NCBI GenBank assembly: GCA_009763385.1
Contig: CM019826.1
Coordinates: 60,092,577-60,156,576 of the forward strand
From: Coix lacryma-jobi var. lacryma-jobi
Lineage: Eukaryota > Streptophyta > Magnoliopsida > Poales > Poaceae
Length of the DNA: 64,000 bases
Direction of reading: 5' to 3'
Each line of letters opens with the position of its first letter. The stretch's first letter is position 1. Position numbers and translations under genes: made by a program. The notes under the pieces were generated by a model. That model did not search any database and was not told the DNA's origin. It was given only the letters and a program-made list of their open reading frames with translations. Of the stretch, positions 30,895 to 42,070 are shown in pieces.

Positions 30895-33800
30895 TGTCAC
30901 ACCCTGAAATTTGCATTTCTTGAAATAGAGTTAAAATGCTTTAATTATGAATTTTTGTGCTAATAAAATATAGGGAAAAAAAATTTTCTCTAAATTAAAA
31001 TTTATCCTAGGGTTTTAGAAACATGTTTGTGCATTCATGTTGGTGCATTTGAGTTTTTGTGATGTGTGGTTTTTGCTAAAATTCTATTTGAGTTCAAAAT
31101 GATTTGCAAACAACTTGAAAATGAATTTTATGTAAAGGGGATTTGAAAATAAAGAATTTATTTTTTTTCTGTTTTCAGAAAGGTTGGAAAGTTTAAAGTT
31201 TCAAATCTTTCTGTTTCTCTCTAAAGATTCAAATTCAAATGTTCAAACGAAATTCAAATTCTATTTGAAAATCCTTTTGAAAAGTGCAAAACAAAAATGA
31301 AAAGGCTTTTCCTTTCTCCTCTTCCCCTCTTTGTTTTTCGGCCTGAAATGGCTGGGTCGGCCCGGTCCCCTCCCCTCGCCAATGGCCCGAATGCCACTTC
31401 GCGCCGGCCTGCCTCCCTCTTCTCCCCCTCCCGCACGTCCAAGCCGGCCCGCTCCACTTCCGGCGCGCAGCGCCTCCCTCCTTCCTCTCTTGGGCCGCCT
31501 GCCTCGGCCCAGTTCCGCGCGCCGAACGCCGGGTGCCAGCGCCGCAGCCGATGACACCGCGCCCCCGCTTGTCAGCAGCGCCTGCCCCATCTCCCTCTCG
31601 CTGACGTACCATCCCCACCTGTCAGCTCCCTCTCCCTCCTCCGACTCCGGCTCGGTTACGAGCCCGTGCACGAGTCTGCCGTGCCTACGCCCCCTCCCTA
31701 CCTTGTTGAGCACTCCGAAGCCCACATATAAAGCTCGCTGAGCCGCCGCCTTTTCTTTTCCCGAAAACACGAACTCCCGTGCCCTAATCTGCTGTAGTCG
31801 CGAGCTCCGCCGCCCACTCGACGATTCGGCGAGTTTCATCATCCACCAAAGGTACCTCGAGTTCTGTGTCGATCTCCTGAAGCCATCCAAGCACTTTTCC
31901 CTCTTCTTCCCTTTTCGTTTCATGCTCTAATCGCTCGCCGGACCTTGCAGGAGCCGCCGCCGCCAAACCGAGCCACCCGCCGTCCCAGTACCCTCGCCGT
32001 CGCTATCTTCAAGTCTGGTGAGTCCGCCGCGAGCTCCTCTTTCGATTGAGTCTGCTTCCGTGGACTCTACCGCCCGGTAGCCCAACCCGAGCATCGCCGC
32101 CTAAGTCCGGCGATGACGCCGCCGTAGACCCCGCGAGCCGCCGTATCTGCTCCAGCTCCGGCAAAACAGCGCCGCCTCCCCCCCCCCGTCTAATCTTGAC
32201 CGCACACTCCAATCCAACGGCCACCGATGGCCGATACCCCTTCGGCCGATCATTTTGCAAATAAACCCTTACACGTTTTTGATCTCAACCCGCGCTCCAT
32301 CTCACACTGTTCTTTGAGTCCGCGAAAACTTTCAATCTAGCCCCTGCGCTTTCTCCTAAACGAGGCGCAGTCCATCTGAATTTTCAATTTCGTTTTATTT
32401 ATTTAAATCTGCAAAATCAGTTTCAATTTATTTACAGTTTTGCCACTGACTTTAAACCCTTATAACTTCTTTGTTTTTAACTCCGATTTAGTCCGTTCAA
32501 CTTGCGTTAGATTCGTTTCGAAAAGTTCTTTCAAAATGTATAACTTTCACCACTGTTTTCTGTAATTAAAATTTGAGTTAAATCTAATCTAGTAATTAGT
32601 GTCTTTAATCTTGTTTAGTTTATATCTTTTCCGTTATAGCTCCGATTAGAGTGATCTTCGCGTCTGTGTGTCATAGCGAAGCGTAGATCAGTTTTCAAAG
32701 CTCTTTATTTTTGTTTTCTTATGTTTGATGTATTGTTTCTAATTATAGGCTATGTTTGCTTTGCATGACTGCCTATGGATGCTTGTGTGGTGTCCTGTGA
32801 TCGTATGTCCAGTCTGTGAGTTTACGTTGGTGATCAAGAAGAAGATCTTGATCAAGAGTCAACCTTTGGAAGTCTACAAGTCGACAGAAGAAGGATCTTG
32901 AGTTTAAGGCAAGTATAGCATGGGATCCTCCTTGATGTCCTAATAACCTTAATTCATCATAATTTTCATATTGCATGTGTCTACCTTGATGCCTATATAG
33001 ATTTAACCTAGATATTTGATCTTGTACCTTGATAACCATGGGTATGCATTGGATAGCTTGATGCTAGTGCTCAACTTAAACTATGATCATGTAAATTTGT
33101 TTTAATGTTATATGTGACATTTTAAAATATGACTTTTATAGCAACATGGTTTAGGAACTGCTATAAGGGATCACCCGGGACAACAGTGCAACCATGGGAG
33201 TTATATGGCTCTGACCTTAGCTCAGTATGAGGACCTTTTCTAGCTTGTTAGTGGTTACCCGAAAGGGCGCATAAGGCGCTTGCCGAGACGGGTATAGTGC
33301 GGCTTCTGTCCACGTGTGTATAGGCTGCGTGTTATTGTGCCACCTGGAAGGAGGGCTCTACATCCCCTTGCCTTAAGACCTAGCGGCCCTAGCTTGTTAG
33401 ACGAACCTTTGAAAGGCTGCGCAGTGAACCCTGCCGTGCACCTTGGAAGTGTAACGTGGGCCTTGCAAACCCCGGCATATGGGAATCACTACTCATCGGG
33501 TAAAGTGTACAACCTCTGCAGAGTGTAAAACTGATATATCACCGTGCTCACGGTTACGAGCGACCTGGAATTCTTATGGTATAGTTGTTGCTATAAATGA
33601 TGGTAATAATGATGATGATATTTATTTATGGATACATGTTTCCTTGATCATATGTTTAAATTGGGATGGTTATACTTTGATGCTACTTAATGCTAAAATT
33701 ATGCCAACTAAAAGCTAATGCAGTTAAACCAGTGTCAGCCTTTTGAGCCTCATGAACCCCATGTTTATATTTGTTAAGTACGGATGTACTTATGCTTGTT

Positions 33801-34093
33801 TTACTTTTCAACACTTTGGAAAAATCCCGGATGGGTACCAGACTGCAAGAGTTGGAGAAGTTAGGCTTGTGATCAACCAGTCAGTTGTCCCTGTGAAGTT
33901 GGTGTCTCCATCTGAAGATCGGAGTGTCTTTCCGCTGTCTGCTCTTTAAGGTTATGTTCTTTTGTTTTATATACGTTATATAAGAGCATTGTCTTTCGAT
34001 ATTACCCTTTATTTGTGACTATATGTGAGATTTGACTTCCTGGGCTCACATATGGTGTATACCTGGTTTTGTTCTTAAAACCGGGGTGTGACA
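30895..34093 (+). repeat. 5' LTR of Tek
   Basis: The AT-rich U3 is followed by a GC-rich block (31330-31720) and a TATA box (TATAAA, 31727-31732). Donor-like CTGGTGAGT at 32017-32025 and acceptor-like TCTAATTATAG at 32739-32749 would allow an intron inside the transcribed LTR (inference). Open frames in the GC-rich part, on both strands, look like composition effects. The LTR ends GGTGTGACA at 34093. Confidence 0.88.
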
Positions 34094-34096
34094 AAG

Positions 34097-34108
34097 TGGT
34101 ATCGGAGC
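34097..34108 (+). other. Primer-binding site of Tek (initiator tRNA-Met type)
   Basis: TGGTATCGGAGC three bases after the LTR end differs at one base from TGGTATCAGAGC, the common plant site complementary to initiator tRNA-Met. Confidence 0.8.
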
Positions 34109-34990
34109 AATGCTGACTGTAGGACGCAAGCCTAGTTAGAAACTGGTCGTTTTAAGGGTTTTGAAAATTTCTATAGAACCTTTGTTCTATCAACCTTGGT
34201 ATTTTCTTCTTTATTGTATCTTCTACCCTTGTATTTGTCTCCTCCTTGTTGCTTAAATTTTAAATGTTGCTCTCACCTTCACTCCTTGCCTTGGATTGCT
34301 TTTGAGAACTTCCCTCTATCTAAGTAGACGTATCGTTGACCAAGCTATGTCGTCTCTGACCGCAGTTAACAAACGGAAGCTGATCGCTATGCAAAGTCAA
34401 GACCTTGGAAGAATGACACAACAGCAAGACGCAACATAAGGACCAACCAACATGGAAGGAGCCATAAAGAACAGTTACAGCAAGATTACATCCATGGAAG
34501 ATTGAGACATGTGGATATGACCACTATTCATGGAGCAAAGAAAGCAGTGTATGGCATGATCCCAGTCAATTCGGTAACTGCCATGGTTTCTTTTTGACCC
34601 TAGTGCCTCGCACTCGTTCATCTCTGCCAGTTTGTAGCTCGCCTGAAGATAAGGGAATGGTCAACAAAGAAGCTCATAGTAGTTCGCACACCAACTGGAG
34701 AAATTGAGACAAACCTTGAATGCCGAGATGTTAGAGTCCAGATAAAAGAGAGTGAGTTCATAGTGAAGCTGAATGTTTTGGAACTCTCAGGAATCGATGT
34801 TATCCTTGGACAGGGATGGCTAAGGGGTCGTAAAGTGAGGTCAATTATTCCCGACGATCAGTGTTTTTAAGAACACCATCAGGCGAAAGGATTGAATATC
34901 GAGGTATGCCATTATCACCCAATGAATGTGAAGCAAGTCTGTTGGAGATAGCAGTAGTAAGATGCAAGAGGTTCAGGATCGATGTCTATG
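34109..34990 (+). pseudogene. Tek gag remnant and protease-like segment, copy 1
   Basis: The first 400 bases have no readable gag. From about 34590 the translation gives DPSASHSFIS (the D-x-G-A-S active-site region with Gly replaced by Pro-Ser context). It continues with TPTGEIETNLEC and, near 34795, SGIDVILGQGWL, which is the protease pattern of Tekay-type chromoviruses (catalytic DSGASHSFI and DVILGMDWL in intact relatives). Frameshifts interrupt it. The same stretch is repeated, diverged, at 36640-37130, with the zinc knuckle lying between the two copies. Confidence 0.6.
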
Positions 34991-35470
34991 TTGCAAGCAT
35001 TATGGGAATTCTTGTTTTCAAAAGAAGTCAACCAAGGATGGGGTCAAAGTGAACCCAAGTGGTGAAGTCAAGGAAGATGAGAAGAGGAAAGCAAATTCAT
35101 TCGAGCCACCGTTGATACGTCACCAACAGTTGAGTTCTACCCCAGTATCACATCCAGCATCAACCCCTATTCAGACAAGCCTAGATCAGCAGCATTTAGA
35201 AGCTCCTCCAATTAAGAAGTTTCCACATGAGGTTTGCATAGATGGATGGACAATCACCTACAAAGAATTCCAACCACGGAAGCGAGTTAGAAGCAGAATA
35301 AACTGGTAAAAGTCAATCCTCTGAGTCAGCAAGATGGCAGCACATCAAACAACACTTCTACCGCAGCAGATCTAGCTAAAGGAAGATGTTATCATTGCCA
35401 ACAGGAAGGACATTATGTCAGATCTTGCCCCAAAAAGATCAACAGTCGACTCATGGAAGTAGCCCGAGCC
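34991..35470 (+). pseudogene. Tek gag C-terminal piece with CCHC zinc knuckle
   Basis: CYHCQQEGHYVRSC at 35387-35428 is a clean C-x2-C-x4-H-x4-C nucleocapsid knuckle. The preceding sequence (about 34962-35309) is rich in Ser/Pro/Gln and ends in a basic stretch, in a different frame. In intact elements the knuckle lies upstream of the protease; here it sits downstream of protease copy 1, so the internal region is rearranged. Confidence 0.65.
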
Positions 35471-36639
35471 CAGTCACTACAGAGTAGCCATCAACATGTG
35501 ATACCAGTGCCTGATGCAAAGGAAGTCCCCTGATAGCAGTTGACAAATAAAGAGTGTACAAGAAAAGCTACCCTTGATGTTCTTGCAGATGTATCGTGTT
35601 CTAGTAGTTCTTGAGCCCTTATGTAATGAAACGTTAGTAACGAAGTTAAGTCAAGTCCTTGGCCCATGTGTGGCTTGTGAACCTGTGATGTTTGTTGCTT
35701 GTCCTTATGATAATGTTTGTTTTGCATCTTTGTAATGAGTGCAAATGATTTTGTGGGTTTCCTCACAATCTCATTTAGGTTTAGTTGATAGGTTTCATGC
35801 ATAGAAGGTTGGGTTCCTGTTTCTTCTGTTCCCTCTATCCTGTCTTTCCGGAGCAGTCTGTCTTTGTCAGCTTATATCTCTGTTTATGGATGTTCAAAAA
35901 TCATGGAACAATTCTGGACACAAGTAGACTTCATGATCTTCCTCTGAGCGTAAGAACCACCCTGATAGCTGTTATGGTTTTGGAGTTATGAAATTCACAA
36001 GTTGATGCATCCGTGCTATCTGGAATCTGGAATGGTTTCTGTTGTCTGCTGTTTTCGACGATCTTAACTACAGAATCTGGAAAAGTGTTCTGCATGAAAG
36101 TTGTAGAAGATTTCATAAGCTTTCCAGAAAGGTAAACTGCAACTTCATTGGATAAACAGATCTCGAGTTATCTCTGTTTTACTGCACTGCTGTTTTGCTA
36201 CTCGCGAGAAATTTCAGAATTCTTGTTCTGGCCTTTACATATGAGTTTCTCTGAGATATCAGAAGTTGGTTATGCCTGTCAACATGTTGGAAATAATATG
36301 CAAGCTACCCTTATTTGTTCTCTAGTTTGTCCTTTCTTAAGGGGGTAGTGTTTTGATCAACAAATGTTGAAGTTGTGAGTTGTCTCTCATGGTACTTCAT
36401 GAGTAAGATCATCTATTCTTGCCCATGTTGTTTTGTGGGTCACCTGATGACAGGAAATGTGGCACACCATGAATCAGGATCCCTGTATGCCACCTCTCTC
36501 TGATGATCACGAGTACAATGAAGCCGAGCACTATCAAAACAACAATGTTGAAGTTCGAGTTAGGAGTGATCCGAGCCAGAATCCACAACAACGAAGCGAA
36601 AAAGGAAAGCCAAAAGAAGCTTACTGAAGCAAGTAGAGC
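35471..36639 (+). other. Tek internal spacer
   Basis: No gene is supported. T-rich sequence (35560-36350) ends in TTTCTTAAGGGGGTAG at 36333-36348, which resembles the true polypurine tract at 37581. It may be the 3' end of a related element joined in by recombination. Confidence 0.45.
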
Positions 36640-37130
36640 ACAACGCAATTATGTTAATGGAAGGTTGAGCAATATGGATATGGATAACATTCAAGGAGCT
36701 ACAAAAATGGTTGGTGGTTACATTCAAGTGAGCTCAACACAAGCTTTTGCTCTGTTTGATCCCAGTGCTTCGCACTCTTTCATCTCCAACAAGTTGTTAT
36801 AGACGAGCAAAATAGCGAAGTGTCCAACAAAGAGGCCCTTGATAGTTCATACCGCAGTTGGAGAAATACAGGCAGATCAGATATGCCCGAACGTCAGTCT
36901 CATCATAAACAAGGAAAACTTTACCGTAACCTTCATTGTTTTGTAGTCACTCAATATTCCTATGGTTCTTGTAATGGATGGTTGTGTGCGCACAAAGGAG
37001 TAATTCATGGTACTCAATGCACAATGTTTCCAACTGCACCGTCAGGGAAAGAATCGAGTATCGCGGTTGTCAACTTCAATCTGAGGAAGCTGATGACTTG
37101 TACAATGGAGTGCAGACTAAAGATGCTATC
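36640..37130 (+). pseudogene. Tek protease-like segment, copy 2
   Basis: YIQVSSTQAFALFDPSASHS (residues 73-92 of the open frame at 36503-36802) is the start of the protease domain and closely parallels copy 1 at 34590. Downstream, the blocks around GCACCGTCAGGGAAAG and GAATCGAGTATCGCGG (37038-37065) parallel ACACCATCAGGCGAAAG and GAATATCGAGG in copy 1 (34870-34903). The two copies are clearly homologous but diverged, so the duplication is older than the LTR pair. Confidence 0.6.
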
Positions 37131-37412
37131 GTGGATAATGATGAGCATATAGATAAGAACACAGATGGGCAAATGTCTTCAGTGGAAGTGGATACACCAG
37201 ACCATCCGGCAATTGCAGGATACCCGGTCAAGATTCTAGAAATAGTTTGGAAAACTTTTAATGGAAGAAGGTTTAAAGTATGTAAGGTTCAGTGGAGTAG
37301 CCTAAGTGAAGAAGAAGCATGTGGGAAACCGAGGAAAGACTGCAAATCAAGTTTCCATATCTCTTTGAGTTGTAAGCCAATCAAGTTAGCAATCAAGACA
37401 AGTTTGGAATAA
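37131..37412 (+). pseudogene. Chromodomain-like C-terminus of a lost integrase (Tek)
   Basis: The translation has DHPAIAGYPVKILEI, then FKVCKVQWSSLSEEEA at about 37218-37322, matching the YPV-x-IL ... KVQW-x-x-x-x-EEA-TWE pattern of the chromodomain at the end of Tekay/Del integrases. That domain is thought to guide integration to heterochromatin. The TWE part is scrambled by two small compensating indels (about 37319-37346). Integrase and RT that should precede it are absent; protease copy 2 is joined nearly directly to it, showing a large internal deletion. Confidence 0.7.
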
Positions 37413-37580
37413 TCAGGTGTAATAATCTTTCATGGAACTTTGTTCACAAGTTATGGTCATGAAACATCAGTGGTTTGATAAGCTTGGTATACAAGTGTGA
37501 AGTGAAAGTGTTATCAAGATCTTTTCTCGTTTCTCTCCTGTGCTCTGAGTCTCTTCCGAATCTCGGGACGAGATTCTCTT
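37413..37580 (+). other. Tek 3' untranslated stretch
   Basis: A short non-coding stretch between the chromodomain remnant and the polypurine tract. It contains TCTCGGGACGAGATT, a small hairpin (37561-37575) just before the tract. Confidence 0.5.
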
Positions 37581-37594
37581 AAGGGGGGTAGATT
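37581..37594 (+). other. Polypurine tract of Tek
   Basis: AAGGGGGGTAGATT lies immediately before the 3' LTR start TGTCACACCC. Confidence 0.8.
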
Positions 37595-40500
37595 TGTCAC
37601 ACCCTGAAATTTGCATTTCTTGAATTAGAGTTAAAATGCTTTAATTATGAATTTTTGTGCTAATAAAATATAGGGAAATAAAAATTTTCTCTAAATTAAA
37701 ATTTATCCTAGGGTTTTAGAAACATGTTTTGTGCATTCATGTTGGTGCATTTGAGTTTTTGTGATGTGTGGTTTTTTGCTAAAATTCTATTTGAGTTCAA
37801 AATGATTTGCAAACAACTTGAAAATGAATTTTATGTAAAGGGGATTTGAAAATAAAGAATTTATTTTTTCTGTTTTCAGAATGGTTGGAAAGTTTAAAGT
37901 TTCAAATCTTTCTGTTTCCCTCTAAAGATTCAAAATCAAATGTTCAAATGAAATTCAAATTCTATTTGAAAATCCCTTTGAAAAGTGCAAAACAAAAATG
38001 AAAAGGCTTTTCCTTTCTCCTCTTCCCCTCTTTTTTTTTTCGGCCTGAAATGGCCTGGTCGGCCCGGTCCCCTTCTCCCTCGCCAATGGCCCGAATGCCA
38101 CTTCCCTCCGGCCTGCCTCCCTCTTCTCCCTCCCGCACGGTCCAAGCCGGCCCGCTCCACTTCCGGCGCGCAGCGCCTCCCTCCTTCCTCTCTTGGGCCG
38201 CCTGCCTCGGCCCAGTTCCGCGCGCCGCGCCGGGTGCCAGCGCCGCAGCCGATGACACCGCGCCCCCGCTTGTCAGCAGCGCCTGCCCCATCTCCCTCTC
38301 GCTGACGTACCGTCCCCACCTGTCAGCTCCTCTCCCTCCTCCGACTCCGGCTCGGTTACGAGCCCGTGCACGAGTCTGCCGTGCCTACGCCCCCTCCCTA
38401 CCTTGTTGAGCACATCCGAAGCCCACATATAAAGCTCGCTGAGCCGCCGCCTTTTCTTTTCCCGAAAACACGAACTCCCGTGCCCTAATCTGCTGCAGTC
38501 GCGAGCTCCGCCGCCCTATAGATCCCGCCGCCGCCCACTCGACGATTCGGCGAGTTTCATCATCCACCAAAGGTACCTCGAGTTCGGTCTCGATCTCCTG
38601 AAGCCATCCAAGCACTTTTCCCTCTTCTTCCCTTTTCGTTTCATGCTCTAATCGCTCGCCGGACCTTGCAGGAGCCGCCGCCGCCAACCGCGACCGAGCC
38701 ACCCGCCGTCCCAGTACCCTCGCCGTCGCTATCTTCAAGTCTGGTGAGTCCGCCGCGCTCCTCTTTCGATTGAGTCTGCTTCGTGGACTCTACCGCCCGG
38801 TAGCCCAAACCCGAGCATCGCCGCCTAAGTCCGGCGATGGCGCCGCCGTAGACCCCGCGAGCCGCCGTATCTGCTCCAGCTCCGGCAAAACAGCGCCGCC
38901 TCCCCCCTCCCGTCTAATCTTGACCGCACACTCCAAATCCAACGGCCACCGATGGCCGATACCCCTTCGGCCGATCATTTTGCAAATAACCCTTACACGT
39001 TTTTGATCTCAACCCGCGCTCCATCTCACACTGTTCTTTGAGTCCGCGAAAACTTTCAATCTAGCCCCTGCGCTTTCTCCTAAACGAGGCGCAGTCCATC
39101 TGAATTTTCAATTTCGTTTTATTTATTTAAATCTGCAAATTCAGTTTCAATTTATTTACAGTTTTGCCACTGACTTTAAACCCTTATAACTTCTTTGTTT
39201 TAACTCCGATTTAGTCCGTTCAACTTGCGTTAGATTCGTTTCGAAAAGTTCTTTCAAAATGTATAACTTTCACCACTGTTTTCTGTAATTAAAATTTGAG
39301 TTAAATCTAATCTAGTAATTAGTGTCTTTAATCTTGTTTAGTTTATATCTTTTCCGTTATAGCTCCGATTAGAGTGATCTTCGCGTCTGTGTGTTCATAG
39401 CGAAGCGTAGATCAGTTTTCAAGCTCTTTATTTTTGTTTTCTTATGTTTGATGTATTGTTCTAATTATAGGCTATGTTTGCTTTGCATGACTGCCTATGG
39501 ATGCTTGTGTGGTGTCCTGTGATCGTATGTCCAGTTTGTGAGTTTACGTTGGTGATCAAGAAGAAGATCGTGATCAAGAGTCAACCTTTGGAAGTCTACA
39601 AGTCGACAGAAGAGGATCTTGAGTTTAAGGCAAGTATAGCATGGGATCCTCCTTGATGTCCTAATAACCTTAATTCATCATAATTTTCATATTGCATGTG
39701 TCTACCTTGATGCCTATATAGATTTAACCTAGAATTTGATCTTGTACCTTGATAACCATGGGTATGCATTGGATAGCTTGATGCTAGTGCTCAACTTAAA
39801 CTATGATCATGTAAATTTGTTTAATGTTATATGTGACATGTTAAAATATGACTTTTATAGCAACATGGTTTAGGAACTGCTATAAGGGATCACCCGGGAC
39901 AACAGTGCAACCATGGGAGTTATATGGCTCTGACCTTAGCTCAGTATGAGGACCTTTTCTAGCTTGTTAGTGGTTACCCGAAAGGGCGCATAAGGCGCTT
40001 GCCGAGACGGGTATAGTGGGCTTCTGTCCACGTGTGGTATAGGCTGCGTGTTATTGTGCCACCTGGAAGGAGGGCTCTACATCCCCTTGCCTTAAGACCT
40101 AGCGGCCCTAACTGTTAGACGAACCTTTGAAAGGCTGCGCAGTGAACCCTGCCGTGCACCTTGGAAGTGTAACGTGGGCCTTGCAAACCCCGGCATATGG
40201 GAATCACTACTCATCGGGTAAAGTGTACAACCTCTACAGAGTGTAAAACTGATATATCAGCCGTGCTCACGTTACGAGCGACCTGGAATTCTTATGGTAT
40301 AGTTGTTGCTATAAATGATGGTAATAATGATGATGATATTTATTTAATGGATACATGTTTCCTTGATCATATGTTTAAATTGGGATGGTTATACTTTGAT
40401 GCTACTTAATGCTAAAATTATGCCAACTAAAAGCTAATGCAGTTAAACCAGTGTCAGCCTTTTAGCCTCATGAACCCCATGTTATATTTGTTAAGTACGG

Positions 40501-40808
40501 GATGTACTTATGCTTGTTTTACTTTTCAACACTTTGGAAAAATCCCGGATGGGTACCAGACTGCAAGAGTTGGAGAAGTTAGGCTTGTGTTCACCAGTCA
40601 GTTGTCCCTGTGAAGTTGGTGTCTCCATCTGAAGATCGGAGTGTCTTTCCGCTGTCTGCTCTTTAAGGTTATGTTCTTTTGTTTTATATACGTATATAAG
40701 AGCATTGTCTTTCGATATTACCCTTTATTTGTGACTATATGTGAGATTTGACTTCCTGGGCTCACATATGGTGTATACCTGGTTTTGTTCTTAAAACCGG
40801 GTGTGACA
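37595..40808 (+). repeat. 3' LTR of Tek
   Basis: It is collinear with the 5' LTR and highly similar. Differences include an added GCCCTATAGATCCCGCC-type stretch near 38513-38531 and many one-base indels in homopolymers. TATA box at 38428-38433. It ends GTGTGACA followed by the target duplication TTCGA. Confidence 0.88.
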
Positions 40809-40813
40809 TTCGA

Positions 40814-40908
40814 TATTAAAACTGGGTTACTCCGGTGAAGTGCTACATCGGTAGATTTTATCTGTGCGCTTGCGGATATAGTAGAGTGTGCTTTAATTTA
40901 TACCAACA
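40814..40908 (+). repeat. 3' LTR of GypB-1, right piece
   Basis: It continues exactly from 30894 when the Tek insertion and duplicated TTCGA are removed, and ends ATACCAACA like the 5' LTR at 24165. ACGGT (40909-40913) then begins the GypA-2 LTR again. Confidence 0.85.
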
Positions 40909-40913
40909 ACGGT

Positions 40914-42025
40914 GGATCCAACGGTCAGGGGCCTGGCGGCGCTACCAAGGGCTGGCGCCCGCCACCTCACTCACCCCCCTGACCTAACCCTAGGTCCATA
41001 AGTACCCCCCTAGGTCCCTTAGGCTATAAATAGGACCCCCCCCCCCCCCCCGCTCATTTGTACTCAGACCTCACCTCATTAGTCCCACTCTCTTGTAAGC
41101 GAAGCTCTGGTGAAGTATCACTCTAGTTGAGAGACTTAGAGTGAGAGCGATAGTGTAGAAGAGAAGAGCTGGAGTTGTAATAGAGGATCTTCCAGAGTCT
41201 CTGGTATAATTCCAACTCTTTCCTCATTTATCTTAGTGTTCTTCTACTTTCAGCATTTACTTTAAGTTCTTTACTTATTGTTCTTGTTGAGTGCTTTCGA
41301 TCATAGATAACTTAGTATTTAGTTTGTATCTAGTTTGGGTTCTTCGCTGAGTAATCAGTGCTCTAGTTTTGGACGCAAGATTAGTGTAGTATATATTAGT
41401 GTAAGTGCGGTGCTTAGACTAGTTATACCTTAGTTTGTGGCTAGCCCCCCGGATAGTTGTGGTAGCAAACAGGTGGTGACAGCCCTGGGAGCCTTGAATT
41501 CCACCATGTAGTTGGGTTAGTTTTTGAATCATAAACCTTGTTGTGCACGTCTGAGTTAAATAGTCCAGAGGGTGTGTACGGTTCGAAGAACTAGATAAAA
41601 TCTTTATTGCTAAGTTAGTTGTGTTCGTAAGTGTGTAGGAAAATATTAATCTGTTCATCGGCCAGACCCCTCCAATTTAGTTTAGTAGTAGTTAGTCTTT
41701 CTTTCTTTTTATTTTAGTAGTAGTAGAAATCAACCCCCATTCATACATTTCGATCAACCTTGCTAGAATTACTAGTTGTTCATAGCAGTCCTAGTGTTAG
41801 TTCTGCCATAGTAGCTTCCCTGTGGAAATAAATACGATACTCGGTTACTCCCGGGTGAAGTGCTACAATTGACTTATTCTGTGCCGCTTGCGGAATTTAC
41901 CAATAGTCATAAGAATAGTTAGTTATACTTCTTACATTAAGAAGTACCAACAAGCCTTTCTGGCGCCATTGCCGGGGATAGATTCCATAGTCTACTCCTA
42001 GTAACGATGTTAGCAAGTGTCAACA
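40914..42025 (+). repeat. GypA-2 3' LTR, right piece (U3 end, R, U5)
   Basis: It resumes with GGATCCAACGGTCAGGG and CTGGCGCCCGCCACC (40952-40966), then a TATA box (41025-41032) and a poly-C run (41036-41051). The GypA-conserved block at 41446-41513 follows, then AAGTGC (41858). A tRNA-Asp primer-like site (41961-41978) lies after ACCAACA at 41952. The sequence continues 73 bases to GTGTCAACA at 42025, where unrelated GypB-type sequence starts, so 42025 is the better end. Confidence 0.7.
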
Positions 42026-42070
42026 GCTATCAAGTAGAAGCCTAGTACCCCTCTAGTTAGGTATTAGATC
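42026..42070 (+). repeat. Scrap of a GypB-type LTR
   Basis: GCTATCAAGTAGAAGCC and CCCCTCTAGTTAGG match GypB LTR sequence (compare 23438-23480). It is squeezed between the GypA-2 terminus and the Cop3 terminus, so both elements appear to have inserted in the same older GypB LTR about 45 bp apart. Confidence 0.6.

Larger units (their letters stand above)
30895..40808 (+). mobile_element. Tek, non-autonomous chromovirus (Tekay/Del type)
   Basis: It has 3.2-kb LTRs starting TGTCACACCC and ending GGTGTGACA, a 3.5-kb internal region, a primer-binding site and a polypurine tract. Target duplication TTCGA is perfect at 30890-30894 and 40809-40813. Internal DNA keeps a gag zinc knuckle, two protease-like segments and a chromodomain-like C-terminus but has no reverse transcriptase or integrase core. 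The LTRs are long and similar to each other, and the element splits GypB-1, so it is the youngest insertion in this nest. Confidence 0.88.
22853..40908 (+). mobile_element. GypB-1, non-autonomous LTR retrotransposon, itself interrupted by Tek
   Basis: It has a 5' LTR (22853-24165), a tRNA-Asp primer-binding site, 5.5 kb of internal DNA with two separate protease-like remnants, a hairpin cassette, a polypurine tract and a 3' LTR split by Tek (29675-30894 and 40814-40908). Target duplication: ATGGT at 22848-22852 and ACGGT at 40909-40913, one mismatch, within the GypA-2 LTR. No reverse transcriptase or integrase is recognisable. GypB-2 at 48174-55044 is a second copy on the minus strand. Confidence 0.85.
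18696..42025 (+). mobile_element. GypA-2, interrupted non-autonomous LTR element
   Basis: What remains in the window is a leader (18696-19471), an ATHILA-ORF1-like gene (19472-21104), a non-coding 3' region (21105-22363), a polypurine tract and a 3' LTR split into 22377-22852 and 40914-42025 by GypB-1. Cop2 occupies its left side and the 5' LTR is outside the window. Its LTR and 3' region are homologous to GypA-1, yet it carries a different gene. To the right, at 42026, GypB-type LTR sequence begins, so GypA-2 appears to have landed in an older GypB LTR. Confidence 0.75.

Noticed and set aside
31261..31923. 220-codon open frame on the minus strand in the Tek 5' LTR, with counterparts on both strands in the 3' LTR
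   Set aside because: It lies in a very GC-rich block where stops are rare, has low-complexity Arg/Gly/Ala content, and is broken differently in the 3' LTR.
41946..41978. Reading the tRNA-Asp site at 41961 as proof that GypA-2's right LTR is a 5' LTR followed by internal DNA
   Set aside because: A polypurine tract precedes the LTR, and GypA-1 and the solo LTR show the same primer-like sites lying inside LTRs; the 73 following bases are better read as LTR end.
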